Under the pieces are notes generated by a model. It was not told the origin of the DNA. It saw only the letters and a list, made by a program, of their open reading frames with translations, and did no database searches. Below, in pieces: positions 17,269-26,395 of a stretch of 64,000 bases of DNA; the stretch's first letter is position 1; every line of letters starts with the position of its first letter. A program made the position numbers and the translations under genes. The stretch lies in the NCBI GenBank assembly GCA_004293725.1, contig REAW01000018.1:1-64000 (forward strand), in the 5' to 3' direction. Source of the DNA: Curvibacter sp. (GTDB lineage Bacteria > Pseudomonadota > Gammaproteobacteria > Burkholderiales > Burkholderiaceae_C).

Positions 17269-17843
17269 CCCAAATATCGGCGCCCCTGCGCGCGCAACTC
17301 ACCCATGCCATTGTGGACCTGGTGGTGCAAGTCCCCCCCAGCGACGAAGCGGCACAAACGCACCCTAGCATCCGCGCCCACGCTATTGCCAGAACGGCGG
17401 CACGCCGGGCCAGTGTGCTGGCGGGCTCGCTGTCTCTGCCCCCTGGGGTGCTGGGTTGGATAACTGTGCTGCCCGAAATGGTGGCAGTGTGGAAACTGCA
17501 GGCTCAGATGGTGGCCGACATTGCTGCGGTGTACGGGCAACACCAACAACTGCGGCGCGAGCATTTGCTGTACTGCCTGTTCAAACAAGTGGCTGCCCAG
17601 CTGTTTCGCGACCTGGCTGTGCGCATGGGCGAGCGTGTGGTGGTGCGCCCTGCCACCCACAAGGTACTGCAAGCCTTGGCGCAAAAACTCGGGGTGGCAC
17701 TGGCAGGAGCCGCACTGCGCAAAGGTGCGTCACGCTTGGTACCGCTGCTGGGTGCAGTCACCGTGGGGGCGTATGCCTACTACGACACCCTGCAGGTAGC
17801 CCGCAATGCCGTTGCGTTGCTTGAGGATAAAAATGGCCTTTAG
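17265..17843 (+). CDS. EcsC-like conserved protein
   Basis: The 192-residue product has a hydrophobic middle (LAGSLSLPPGVLGWITVLPE) and a glycine-rich hydrophobic C-terminus (LVPLLGAVTVGAYAYYDTLQ). Both resemble the EcsC family, whose function is poorly known. It is translationally coupled to the exonuclease/GIY-YIG gene (four-base overlap). The last three codons and the TAG stop (17841-17843) lie in the left edge of a dispersed repeat copy, so the C-terminus may have been reshaped by that repeat. Confidence 0.7.
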   Translation: MTQISAPLRAQLTHAIVDLVVQVPPSDEAAQTHPSIRAHAIARTAARRASVLAGSLSLPPGVLGWITVLPEMVAVWKLQAQMVADIAAVYGQHQQLRREHLLYCLFKQVAAQLFRDLAVRMGERVVVRPATHKVLQALAQKLGVALAGAALRKGASRLVPLLGAVTVGAYAYYDTLQVARNAVALLEDKNGL

Positions 17844-17884
17844 CGCTCATGGATAAAGCGCAAGCAGCTACAAAAGAGATAGCA
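17839..17884 (+). repeat. Dispersed 46-nt repeat, well preserved copy
   Basis: The core begins TTTAGCGCTCATGGATAAAG and ends GCGCAAGCAGCTAC, AAAAGAG, ATAGCA; the flanking left edge reads AAAAATGGCC. It is the clearest copy of the family. The first five bases provide the stop codon of the upstream gene, and the copy ends 37 bases before tdk. Confidence 0.8.
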
Positions 17885-17921
17885 ACGTCAAACCTACATC
17901 TGAACCACTGTCCGACGCACC

Positions 17922-18512
17922 ATGGCCAAACTGTTTTTTCGCTATTCGGCAATGAATGCCGGCAAGTCCACCTCGCTGCTGCAAATTGCCTACAACTATG
18001 AAGAGCAAGGCCAGTCCGTGCAGCTCTTTACCGCAGGAATTGACAACCGCAGCGGCCACGGCAGCATTGCCTCGCGCTTGGGCATACAACGCCAGGCCAG
18101 TGTGTTTGACGCCCACACAGACTTTATGGCCCTGCTGGCGCCACCCAGCAGCCCGGCGTGCGTGCTGATCGACGAATCACAGTTTTTGACACCCGCCCAA
18201 GTGCGACAGCTGCACCAGATTGCCCACACGCGGGATATTCCCATCATTTGTTTTGGATTGCGCTCGGACTTTCAAGGCAATCCATTCCCTGGGGCAGCCC
18301 ACCTGCTGACACTGGCAGACGACATTGAGGAAATCAAGACGATCTGCGCCTGTGGTCGCAAAGCCACCATGAACATCCGCATCGACGCCCACGGCAAACG
18401 GGTCCGGGAGGGTGAACAGGTGGAAATTGGGGGTAATGAACGCTACCAACAAGCCTGCGCGCGCTGTTTTTACCAAGACCCCAACGACACGACAATCTCA
18501 GCGCAACGATGA
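17922..18512 (+). CDS. tdk: Thymidine kinase
   Basis: Tdk phosphorylates thymidine to TMP in the salvage pathway. The 196-residue type II enzyme has the P-loop FFRYSAMNAGKSTSLLQIAY at residues 5-24, the DESQF motif (about 86), and the lasso-region zinc site made by CACGRKA and CARCF near the C-terminus. Length and arrangement are standard for bacterial TdK. It closes the plus-strand gene run and is followed by the convergent DedA-like gene. Confidence 0.96.
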   Translation: MAKLFFRYSAMNAGKSTSLLQIAYNYEEQGQSVQLFTAGIDNRSGHGSIASRLGIQRQASVFDAHTDFMALLAPPSSPACVLIDESQFLTPAQVRQLHQIAHTRDIPIICFGLRSDFQGNPFPGAAHLLTLADDIEEIKTICACGRKATMNIRIDAHGKRVREGEQVEIGGNERYQQACARCFYQDPNDTTISAQR

Positions 18513-18535
18513 GGGCACCGCCGCACGCGGATTGA

Positions 18536-19186
18536 CTACGGGGCAAGCTCTGGTTGTGACTCGTTTCGTGAATTTCGGCGGTTTCTCGCTTCAGCCAAAG
18601 CAGCTTGTGCAAAGGGTTCCAACGTGGTTTTGAGGTAGCGGCCAAACAGTGCGGCCACCAGCATGCCCGCCACCAGCAAGCTCAACCCTGCATACGCCGC
18701 CCAGCGGGGATCCACTTGCGCCCCCGCGTACGCAAACGCGACTCCCAAGCCTACCCAAGTGAAGGTCCACAAGACGGCGCCAACCATATCCGCCAACGCA
18801 AAGCGCAGCCAAGGCAGGCGGGATGCCCCTGCCCCCAAACCCACCAAAGTAAAAGTACCTTTGGAGAACCGGAAGGCGGGCAACAGAAAATTGCCATAAC
18901 GCTCCACCACGGCAGAGCCCAACGCCAACCAAGGAGCGAAACCGGGGAACCTGGCATACAGCCAGGGTGAAAAACGGCGGCCCACCCAAAACCGTATCTG
19001 GCTCCCGATCACCGTGCCCAGCAACACCAAGGCCAACACTGCCGCAGTATTCAATGCGCCAGAGAAACTGACAAAACCGGCCACCATAGGCAAAGGCCCG
19101 GTTTTTCCCAGTGCATAAATCAACAAAAATCCGTACACCAGCGTGTCGTAGCGCGAAATGAAATCCAGAAGCTCTTGCGTCGTCAT
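18536..19186 (-). CDS. DedA-like small membrane protein
   Basis: The 216-residue protein has about five hydrophobic segments and a DedA/SNARE-associated layout: VYGFLLIYALGKTGPLPMVAGF, a basic cytoplasmic loop (SQIRFWVGRRFSPWL), and a re-entrant RFSKGTFTLVGLGAG region. DedA proteins affect membrane lipid flipping and proton-motive force. Similarity to the family is moderate rather than strict. The ATG at 19186 is preceded by GCAGG; a longer frame from 19258 is not supported. The C-terminus is charged and probably cytoplasmic. Confidence 0.75.
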   Translation of the reverse strand: MTTQELLDFISRYDTLVYGFLLIYALGKTGPLPMVAGFVSFSGALNTAAVLALVLLGTVIGSQIRFWVGRRFSPWLYARFPGFAPWLALGSAVVERYGNFLLPAFRFSKGTFTLVGLGAGASRLPWLRFALADMVGAVLWTFTWVGLGVAFAYAGAQVDPRWAAYAGLSLLVAGMLVAALFGRYLKTTLEPFAQAALAEARNRRNSRNESQPELAP

Positions 19187-19310
19187 CCTGCGATTGTCTG
19201 GCTCTGCGCAAGGGGATGCGCCAACTGGCACGAATACCCTCTGGCAACGCGGGCACAAATGAAACTATGGGTATCCACCGTTCTAAGAGGCCAGTCGCGC
19301 TTTAGCGCTT

Positions 19311-20000
19311 CTACAAAAAACTGGCAATTTCAGATAGCCGCTTTTTGCGGATATTGGGCACCGTGCAGTCTTTGTCAGGGTAGCCAACAACCAAGAGGAT
19401 GTAAGGCTTTTCATTGTCATGGCGATGCAATAGGCTGTTTAAGAAGCCCATCGGGCTGGGGGTGTGGGTAAGCGTGGCCAATCCGGCGTTGTGCAGGGCT
19501 GCGATCAAAAATCCCGTGGCTATAGATACGGACTCAGGGACGTAGTAGTTTTTTACGGCGGTTCCATCGTCCATCAATGTGCTTTTTTGCCCGAAGATGG
19601 CTATGAGGAATGGCGCGTCTTCCAGAAAAGGTTTGTTTGCGTCGGTGCCCAGAGGCGCAAGCGCGTCCTTCCACTCTTGCGGCGCACGGCGCTCGTAAAA
19701 CTCACGTTCTTCTATTTCCGCTTCCACACGAATTTTGTTCTTTATGGCTGGGTCGGAGACGACGGCAAAGTGCCATGGTTGGTGGTTGGCTCCAGAGGGG
19801 GCTGTTCCCGCAGTGAGTAAGCAAGCTTCAATGACCTCTTGGGGGACACTGCGGCTTGAAAACTCCCGAATTGTTTTGCGTCGGCGCATGGATTCGTAAA
19901 ACGCGTGGGCACGTTCCACCATCTCAGGTTCAGAATAGGCTTGGTACGTTGTCAGGGGCACGAACGGAGGCGAGCCGTGGTTGAAACTTAAGCGTGACAT
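19311..20000 (-). CDS. Nitroreductase family protein
   Basis: The 229-residue flavin oxidoreductase shows the family start [20 protein letters not shown], the FMN-contact segment [17 protein letters not shown], and the hydrophobic [18 protein letters not shown] helix. It probably uses NAD(P)H and FMN to reduce nitro or quinone-like compounds, or acts as an iodotyrosine-deiodinase-like enzyme. The true substrate is unknown. The ATG at 20000 is preceded by AAAGGGA. The stop lies in AT-rich sequence that faintly resembles the dispersed repeat. Confidence 0.88.
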   Translation of the reverse strand: MSRLSFNHGSPPFVPLTTYQAYSEPEMVERAHAFYESMRRRKTIREFSSRSVPQEVIEACLLTAGTAPSGANHQPWHFAVVSDPAIKNKIRVEAEIEEREFYERRAPQEWKDALAPLGTDANKPFLEDAPFLIAIFGQKSTLMDDGTAVKNYYVPESVSIATGFLIAALHNAGLATLTHTPSPMGFLNSLLHRHDNEKPYILLVVGYPDKDCTVPNIRKKRLSEIASFL

Positions 20001-20154
20001 AAATCCCTTTGGTCCGAAATGTGGAACCCGCGCAATGTAAGCATACAAAATGCCCCAACTCCTTCCGCGAATACCCTGAGTGTTGGTTGTGCTTCTCCAT
20101 CACCTCACTGCTTTTTGAATGACAAGCAACGCTGGAGTGGCTAAACTGATTTGC

Positions 20155-20907
20155 ATGTCGCTCAGGGCCTGTTTTCAATCTCTGCTGCAGTCTTTCTTGC
20201 TGCTGGGTTGCATAGTTTCGAGTGCAACGGCCGCCCCGCCCGAGGTGCGAGTTGGCATGGGACTCACCAAGCCACCTTATGTTTTTGAGTCTGGCAAGAA
20301 GGGAATTGAAGTAGAGATTGCAGAACAGGCGCTTGCTGTTGCAGGCTACAAAATGGTGGGCCTTCAGTTTCCTCCTGCCAGAGGGTTGGCCATGCAACGG
20401 GCAGGACAGTTGGATGTTTTGTTGACCGTGGATGAAGGCATTGGTGGAACTGGCTATTTTTCTGTGCCTTATGTCGTCTACCAGAACGTAGCTATTTCGT
20501 TAGCTTCGCGCAATTTCCAGATCAAGACCATTGAAGACCTTTCCAATTACTCGGTGGCTGCGTTTCAAAACGCGGAAGTCATCTTGGGTGAGCGTTTCAA
20601 AAAATTGGTAGCGGGCCACAGCAATTACAAAGAATATCCCCAGCAAATCATTCAGAACAATTTGCTGTACTCCCAGCGTGTGGATGTGGTGGTGGGCGAT
20701 AAGCGGATTTTTCGCTTTCTCAATACCCAACTGGATCCCAAATTGAACGTAAACCAGCCCATAACGGTTCACACCATCTTTCCCCCGAATCCGCGCAAGG
20801 CAGTTTTTTTGGACAAGGCCTTGCGCGACCGCTTCAACGCGGGGCTAAAGGCCATTCAGGCCAATGGCGTGTACGACGCGATTCTAAAAAAATACGCGAA
20901 CCAGTGA
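20155..20907 (+). CDS. Periplasmic substrate-binding protein (amino acid ABC transporter type 3)
   Basis: The 250-residue product begins with a signal peptide (SLRACFQSLLQSFLLLGC then SSATAAPP). It continues as a type 3 binding protein: VRVGMGLTKPPYVFESG, GIEVEIAEQALAVAGYK, and the C-terminal LRDRFNAGLKAIQANGVYDA. No permease or ATPase gene is adjacent, so it may be an orphan receptor or serve a transporter encoded elsewhere. The ATG at 20155 places the signal peptide at the N-terminus; one at 20119 would add twelve residues. Confidence 0.8.
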   Translation: MSLRACFQSLLQSFLLLGCIVSSATAAPPEVRVGMGLTKPPYVFESGKKGIEVEIAEQALAVAGYKMVGLQFPPARGLAMQRAGQLDVLLTVDEGIGGTGYFSVPYVVYQNVAISLASRNFQIKTIEDLSNYSVAAFQNAEVILGERFKKLVAGHSNYKEYPQQIIQNNLLYSQRVDVVVGDKRIFRFLNTQLDPKLNVNQPITVHTIFPPNPRKAVFLDKALRDRFNAGLKAIQANGVYDAILKKYANQ

Positions 20908-20946
20908 CAACCCAGTGCCTTCAATTCGGCACCTACGAGAAATTCC

Positions 20947-22311
20947 ATGGAACAGTTTGATTTGATCGTCATTGGTGGCGGGTCTGGCGGTGTGCGAGCT
21001 GCACGAATAGCGGCGAGCCATGGTGCAAGCGTGGCATTGGCCGAAGAGTTTCGAATGGGCGGCACCTGTGTGATTCGGGGTTGTGTGCCGAAAAAGCTCA
21101 TGGTGTATGCCTCGCGCTTTGCGCAAGAGTTCAAGGAAGCCGCCGGTTTTGGCTGGACGTTGGAGAAGCCGCTATTGCAGTGGAGCACTCTCAAAACCAG
21201 GCGCGATGCGGAAGTGGCCCGGCTGGAGGGTGTGTACCGAAGCAACCTGCAAAATGCAGGGGTGCACATTCTGGAAGGCCGTGCGACGCTGGTGGACCGC
21301 CAAACGGTGGCCCTATCCAACGGTCAGCGGTTCCAGGCAAAACATATTTTGATAGCAACCGGTGCTCAGCCGGAGGCTGGTCCAGCCATTCCGGGCCATG
21401 ACTTGGCCATTGATTCCAATGGCTTCTTCGATCTCCAAGCCATGCCGCGCCGCGTGGTGGTGCAAGGTGCGGGTTACATTGCACTGGAGCTGGCTAGCGT
21501 GTTGCATCTGCTCGGCGCAGAAGTCACTGTAGTGGCGCGCGGCCAGCAAATCCTGCGCGGCTTTGATGAAGAGATGCGCCAGCATTTGGCCGCGGAGATG
21601 GCACGTAACGGTTTGCAGTTTCGTTTCGGCCGTGAAGTACAGGCCATTGCCCGCAGCGAAGAAGCGCTGGCAGTGCAACTGGACAACGGCGATACCCTGG
21701 CGGCCAACTGCGTGCTGCGCGCCCTAGGCCGCCGGCCCAATACCAATGGACTGGGCCTGGAGGCGCTGGGCATAGCGCTTGATAGCAAAGGCGCCATTTC
21801 GGTTGATGATTTCAGCCAGACTACGGTACCCGGCATCTACGCGGTGGGCGATGTCACCAACCGCGTCAACCTGACCCCAATGGCCATACGCGAAGGCCAT
21901 GCTTTCGCCGACACCGTGTTTGGCAGCAAGCCGCGCCGCGTGGACCACACACTTGTCCCCACCGCCGTTTTCACTACGCCCGAGGCCGGAGTGGTAGGAC
22001 TCACCGAAGAACAGGCGCTCAAAAGCCATCCAAGGCTGGATGTGTACCGCGCCAACTTCCGCCCCCTGAAGGCCACTTTGTCGGGCCATCCCGGCAGAAT
22101 GCTGTTGAAGCTTCTGGTAGACCGCGATACCGACCTCGTGCTGGGCTTTCACGCTGTGGGGCCAGATACCGGCGAGATGGCCCAACTCATGGGCGTTGCG
22201 CTCCAACTTAAGGCGACCAAAGCCGCTCTGGATGCTACGCTCGCGGTCCACCCTACGGCCGCTGAAGAGCTGGTTACCATGCGCACACCGACCGTACGCC
22301 ACAACCTCTAA
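20947..22311 (+). CDS. gor: Glutathione-disulfide reductase
   Basis: Gor keeps glutathione reduced with NADPH and FAD. The 454 residues show the FAD-binding GGGSGGVRAARIAA at about 11-24 and the redox-active disulfide in GGTCVIRGCVPKKLMVY. The NAD(P) domain (VVVQGAGYIALELASVLHLL), the second FAD motif (TTVPGIYAVGDVTNRVNLTP) and the dimer-interface end HPTAAEELVTMRTP complete the enzyme. The VHPTAAEE histidine-glutamate pair is the catalytic acid-base site. It lies between a binding protein and a methyltransferase with short gaps. Confidence 0.95.
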   Translation: MEQFDLIVIGGGSGGVRAARIAASHGASVALAEEFRMGGTCVIRGCVPKKLMVYASRFAQEFKEAAGFGWTLEKPLLQWSTLKTRRDAEVARLEGVYRSNLQNAGVHILEGRATLVDRQTVALSNGQRFQAKHILIATGAQPEAGPAIPGHDLAIDSNGFFDLQAMPRRVVVQGAGYIALELASVLHLLGAEVTVVARGQQILRGFDEEMRQHLAAEMARNGLQFRFGREVQAIARSEEALAVQLDNGDTLAANCVLRALGRRPNTNGLGLEALGIALDSKGAISVDDFSQTTVPGIYAVGDVTNRVNLTPMAIREGHAFADTVFGSKPRRVDHTLVPTAVFTTPEAGVVGLTEEQALKSHPRLDVYRANFRPLKATLSGHPGRMLLKLLVDRDTDLVLGFHAVGPDTGEMAQLMGVALQLKATKAALDATLAVHPTAAEELVTMRTPTVRHNL

Positions 22312-22326
22312 TCTCTCGACTCCCTC

Positions 22327-23535
22327 ATGCAGCCCTCTCACATCCACTGGACCGAAGCGGGTCAAAATTTTTCTGCCTTGTGGCGATCCGAACGCGGCGC
22401 GGCGCCTCCCAAAAGAGTGGTACTGGCCGACGACACCACTACAGCCGATGATGCCTACCAACTCGCATGCGAAGGCACGGCCCTGCTCTGGCGTGGAGAT
22501 TTTCACAATGCACGCCAGTTGCTCCAGGCACTTGCACGGCGCATAGATCGCAAGCCTCAACGCAAACAGCGCGCAGCCACAGGCAAAAAAATAGACAAGG
22601 CACCCGTCTCAGCGGCAGAAGGCTTCAACCTTCACCGCCAAGCGCAGGCCCAACGCTCCCGCGTTCTGGCCATGGTGCTGTTGCCATTCAACGCCGACTA
22701 CAGCATCCCATTGCGTCGCGCTCCCGATGCACGGCGAGCTTGTACCGAGGCCTGGGGGCCGGCCGTGGCAACTGATGGCGCGTCTGTATCAACGATGCGC
22801 GACCTCTTGGGCATGACCAGCGCACACGAATGGCGCAAAAAAGGCGTGGAAGTTCCCGCACTTGGGGCGGCCCCCAACAACCGCATTCATCCGCACTACG
22901 GAGTGTTCTCCCCTGTGCGTGGAGAGTATGTGGACTTGGTAGCTGCTACACCGCTGCCCGCGCTACCACCTGCCGCTTTGGCCCTGGGGGAAACCTTGGT
23001 TGCGTTTGACATAGGCACCGGAACCGGTGTGCTGTCTGCGGTGTTGGCACGGCGCAAGGTGAACCATGTTGTCGCTACAGATCAAGACCCACGCGCCCTG
23101 GCATGCGCGCGTGACAACTTGGCCCAGTTGGGTGTCGCTTCGCAAGTAACGCTGCTGCAAACCAACTTGTTTCCAGAAGGCGCAGCGTCACTGGTGGTGT
23201 GCAACCCACCCTGGCTCCCTGCGCGGCCAAGCTCACCCATTGAATACGCGGTGTATGACGAAAACAGTCAGATGTTGCTGGGGTTTCTCAATGGTTTGGT
23301 GGCTCACTTGGCCCCCGGTGGCGAGGGCTGGTTGATTTTGTCAGACCTGGCCGAGCACCTGGGTTTGCGAAGCAGAGAGGAATTGCTGACCGCCTTCGCA
23401 AAGGCTGGCTTGCAGGTGCTGGGGCGCGTGGATGCCAAGCCCCTGCACCCAAAAGCCAGTGACAGTACGGACCCCCTTCACGCGGCAAGAGCTGCGGAAG
23501 TTACCTCTCTATGGCGGCTGGGGCCCATCCAGTAG
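22327..23535 (+). CDS. SAM-dependent methyltransferase with NPPW motif
   Basis: The 402-residue protein carries a class I methyltransferase domain in its second half. Motif I is AFDIGTGTGVLSAVLARR (about 235), and the NPPW tetrapeptide (VVCNPPWLPA) is the signature of enzymes methylating glutamine or adenine amino groups, as in PrmC/HemK. The first 220 residues are less conserved, with a basic stretch (KPQRKQRAATGKKIDK) that may be a substrate- or RNA-binding part. The substrate is unknown. It starts 15 bases after gor and converges with the decarboxylase gene. Confidence 0.85.
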   Translation: MQPSHIHWTEAGQNFSALWRSERGAAPPKRVVLADDTTTADDAYQLACEGTALLWRGDFHNARQLLQALARRIDRKPQRKQRAATGKKIDKAPVSAAEGFNLHRQAQAQRSRVLAMVLLPFNADYSIPLRRAPDARRACTEAWGPAVATDGASVSTMRDLLGMTSAHEWRKKGVEVPALGAAPNNRIHPHYGVFSPVRGEYVDLVAATPLPALPPAALALGETLVAFDIGTGTGVLSAVLARRKVNHVVATDQDPRALACARDNLAQLGVASQVTLLQTNLFPEGAASLVVCNPPWLPARPSSPIEYAVYDENSQMLLGFLNGLVAHLAPGGEGWLILSDLAEHLGLRSREELLTAFAKAGLQVLGRVDAKPLHPKASDSTDPLHAARAAEVTSLWRLGPIQ

Positions 23536-23555
23536 GCCCCACTAGCATTGCCACT

Positions 23556-25826
23556 TCAGGCCTTCACGCAGTCCGCGTAATAGCGCATTTTTCCATCCTC
23601 CCCTACCTCGTTCACCAAGCCATGGACATCTGTCTCGAAGCCAGGGCATTGGGCGTTGAATTCGCGCGAGAATTTAAGGTAGTCCACCACTTTTTTGTTA
23701 AACACCTCGCCAGGCACCAAGAGCGGAATACCGGGGGGATACGGCGTCACCATTCCCACGGACACGCGGCCTTCTAGGTCATCGATATTCACCCGCTCGG
23801 TCTTGCGCAAGGCAATGTGGGCGTAGGCGTCACTGGGCTTCATGGCGGGAACCAGGTCACTCAGGTACACCTCCGTGGTCAGTCGGGCGATGTCAAACTT
23901 GGCGTACAGCTGGTGAATGTGTTGGCATAGATCGGCAAGGCCCATCTTTTCGTAGCGCGGGTACTTCTGCACAAACTCGGGGAGCACGCGCCACATGGGC
24001 TGGTTCTTGGCATAGTCATCTTTGAACTGCTGCAGCGCAGTCAACATGCTGTTCCAGCGGCCCTTGGTAATGCCGATGGTGAACATGATGAAGAAGCTGT
24101 ACAGACCCGTCTTTTCGACCACCACGCCGTGCTCCGCCAAAAACTTGGTCACGATGCTGGCAGGAATACCGGTCTTGGCGAACTTGCCGTTCAGATCCAG
24201 GCCGGGTGTCACAATGGTGGACTTGATCGGATCCAACATATTGAAGCCGTTGGCCAACTTTCCAAAGCCATGCCAGTTCGCTTTGGCGCTTTTGCTCTCA
24301 CCTTTGATGATCCAGTCCGCGGCGCGGCCAATGCCCTCATCCACTAACTTGTCTGGTCCCCAGACCTTGAACCACCAGTCGTCACCATACTCTTCGTCCA
24401 CCTTGCGCATGGCGCGGCGGAAGTCAAGGGCTTCGGCAATGCTTTCTTCCACCAAGGCCGTGCCGCCGGGCGGCTCCATCATGGCGGCCGCCACGTCGCA
24501 ACTGGCGATGATGCTGTACTGCGGGCTGGTCGAGGTGTGCATCAAATACGCCTCATTGAACAAATGTTTGTCCAACTTGACCGTTTGCGAGTCCTGCACC
24601 AACACATGGCTGGCCTGGCTAATTCCGGCCAACAGTTTATGAATGGACTGGGTGCTGTACACCACCGCCTCTTTGGGACGTGCACGGTTTTTGCCCATGG
24701 CATGGTAGGTGCCATAGAACGGATGGAAGGCTGCGTGAGGAAGCCAGGCTTCGTCAAAGTGGATGTTCTCTACATAGCCGTCCAACATGCTCTTGATCGT
24801 TTCGGTGTTGTAGAGCACACCGTCGTAGGTGCTTTGCGTCAGCGTCAAGATTCGGGGCTTTACCTTTTTGGCGTCCACGCCCCTCAGCAAAGGGTTGGCC
24901 TTGATCTTGGCTTGAATGGTGGCCGGCTCAAACTCACTTTGTGGAATGGGCCCAATGATGCCGAAGTGGTTGCGCGTGGGCTTGAGAAACACGGGGATCG
25001 CGCCGGTCATGATGATGGCGTGCAAGTTGCTCTTGTGGCAGTTGCGGTCCACAACCACGATGTCGCCAGGCGCCACCGTGTGGTGCCACACCATTTTGTT
25101 CGAAGTGGACGTGCCGTTAGTCACAAAGAAACAATGGTCAGCGTTGAAGATGCGCGCTGCATTGCGCTCGGAAGCGCCAATAGCCCCGTTGTGGTCCAGC
25201 AACTGTCCCAGCTCTTCCACCGCATTGCACACATCGGCGCGCAACATGTTTTCCCCATAAAACTGGTGGTACATCTGGCCAACGGGGCTCTTCAGAAATG
25301 CCACGCCACCCGAATGCCCAGGGCAATGCCAGCTGTAGGAGCCGTCTTCTGCATAGTCCAGCAGAGCCTTGAAGAATGGGGGTTGCACGCCTTCCAGGTA
25401 ACCCTTGGCCTCGCGGATGATGTGGCGGGCCACGAACTCGGGCGTGTCCTCAAACATGTGGATGAAACCGTGCAACTCGCGCAAGATGTCGTTGGGAATG
25501 TGGCGGCTGGTCTTGGTTTCGCCGTACACATAAATCGGTACATCCAGGTTCTTACGGCGTACTTCTTCAATGAAATGGCGCAGGTTGAGCACCGCCGGAT
25601 CCAGGTCCGGGCCGGGTGTGAACTCTTCGTCGTCGATGGACAAAATAAACGCGCTTGCCCGACTTTGCTGCTGGGCAAATTGGCTTAAGTCACCGTAGCT
25701 GGTGACCCCCAACACTTCAAAGCCCTCAGTTTCAATGGCTTGGGCCAAGGCACGGATACCCAGCCCAGAGGTATTTTCCGATCGAAAATCTTCGTCAATG
25801 ATGATGATGGGAAAGCGAAATTTCAT
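23556..25826 (-). CDS. Arginine/lysine/ornithine decarboxylase (PLP, fold type I)
   Basis: The 756-residue enzyme is a large bacterial basic amino acid decarboxylase. It has an N-terminal response-regulator-like wing domain (about 1-130), the conserved WHCPGHSGGVAF, the HxxH cluster VVDRNCHKSNLHAI, the PLP lysine in STQSIHKLLAGISQASH (about 386) and a C-terminal decamer-forming domain (PYPPGIPLLVPGE). These enzymes form the decarboxylation products agmatine, cadaverine or putrescine, for polyamine synthesis or acid resistance. Which substrate is used cannot be told by eye. No antiporter gene is adjacent. Confidence 0.92.
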   Translation of the reverse strand: MKFRFPIIIIDEDFRSENTSGLGIRALAQAIETEGFEVLGVTSYGDLSQFAQQQSRASAFILSIDDEEFTPGPDLDPAVLNLRHFIEEVRRKNLDVPIYVYGETKTSRHIPNDILRELHGFIHMFEDTPEFVARHIIREAKGYLEGVQPPFFKALLDYAEDGSYSWHCPGHSGGVAFLKSPVGQMYHQFYGENMLRADVCNAVEELGQLLDHNGAIGASERNAARIFNADHCFFVTNGTSTSNKMVWHHTVAPGDIVVVDRNCHKSNLHAIIMTGAIPVFLKPTRNHFGIIGPIPQSEFEPATIQAKIKANPLLRGVDAKKVKPRILTLTQSTYDGVLYNTETIKSMLDGYVENIHFDEAWLPHAAFHPFYGTYHAMGKNRARPKEAVVYSTQSIHKLLAGISQASHVLVQDSQTVKLDKHLFNEAYLMHTSTSPQYSIIASCDVAAAMMEPPGGTALVEESIAEALDFRRAMRKVDEEYGDDWWFKVWGPDKLVDEGIGRAADWIIKGESKSAKANWHGFGKLANGFNMLDPIKSTIVTPGLDLNGKFAKTGIPASIVTKFLAEHGVVVEKTGLYSFFIMFTIGITKGRWNSMLTALQQFKDDYAKNQPMWRVLPEFVQKYPRYEKMGLADLCQHIHQLYAKFDIARLTTEVYLSDLVPAMKPSDAYAHIALRKTERVNIDDLEGRVSVGMVTPYPPGIPLLVPGEVFNKKVVDYLKFSREFNAQCPGFETDVHGLVNEVGEDGKMRYYADCVKA

Positions 25827-25957
25827 CGAAAGGCTCCAACAGACAGGGAAAAATAAATCAAATAGGCGCGAAGTTTAAGGACTTATGTCGGCAACCGTAA
25901 GGCGGCGTCACCCATTTGGCCCACAATGTGGCGTCATCAATACAAAGGAGGCCCCCC

Positions 25958-26383
25958 ATGTCAGACCCCACCCTGTGGTGGTTGATCGCAGGCGCCATCG
26001 TTACGGCTGAGCTGCTGACCGGTACCTTTTATCTTCTGATGTTGGCTTTAGGCGCTGTTTCTGCTGCGCTTGCAGCCCATTTGGGGGCCGGTCTGCCCTT
26101 GCAACTCGTACTAGCGTCCCTGGTGGGGGGCGGTGCTGTAGTGGCTTGGCATTTCAAGCGATCGGCCGGTCGCGCCGAGCTGCCGGCGCAAGCCAATCCC
26201 AATGTGAATTTGGACATCGGTGAAACCGTACAGATCAGCGCCTGGAACCCAGATGGAACCGCCAATGTGCACTATCGCGGAGCGCAATGGACCGCCATGC
26301 ACCGCGCTGGAGTCAACCCGTCCCCTGGCACCCATCGCGTTGCGGAGATGGTAGGCAGTCGTCTTTTGGTCGACAAAACTTAA
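25958..26383 (+). CDS. NfeD-family membrane protein
   Basis: The 141-residue protein has two or three hydrophobic segments in its first 85 residues (LWWLIAGAIVTAELLTGTFY and LQLVLASLVGGGAVVAWHF) and a C-terminal OB-fold domain (GETVQISAWNPDGTANVHYR). This is the short NfeD form. The ATG at 25958 follows an AAAGGAGG ribosome-binding site. It sits 12 bases before a stomatin/SPFH gene, the conserved NfeD-paraslipin pair thought to organise membrane microdomains. Confidence 0.92.
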   Translation: MSDPTLWWLIAGAIVTAELLTGTFYLLMLALGAVSAALAAHLGAGLPLQLVLASLVGGGAVVAWHFKRSAGRAELPAQANPNVNLDIGETVQISAWNPDGTANVHYRGAQWTAMHRAGVNPSPGTHRVAEMVGSRLLVDKT

Positions 26384-26395
26384 CAAGGAAAACTT

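Noticed and set aside
19284-19335. Another copy of the dispersed repeat at the 3' end of the nitroreductase gene
   Set aside because: The segment has GCGC, CTACAAAAAACT and GATAGC in the right order, but the spacing is wrong and most of the core is missing. Chance similarity cannot be excluded.
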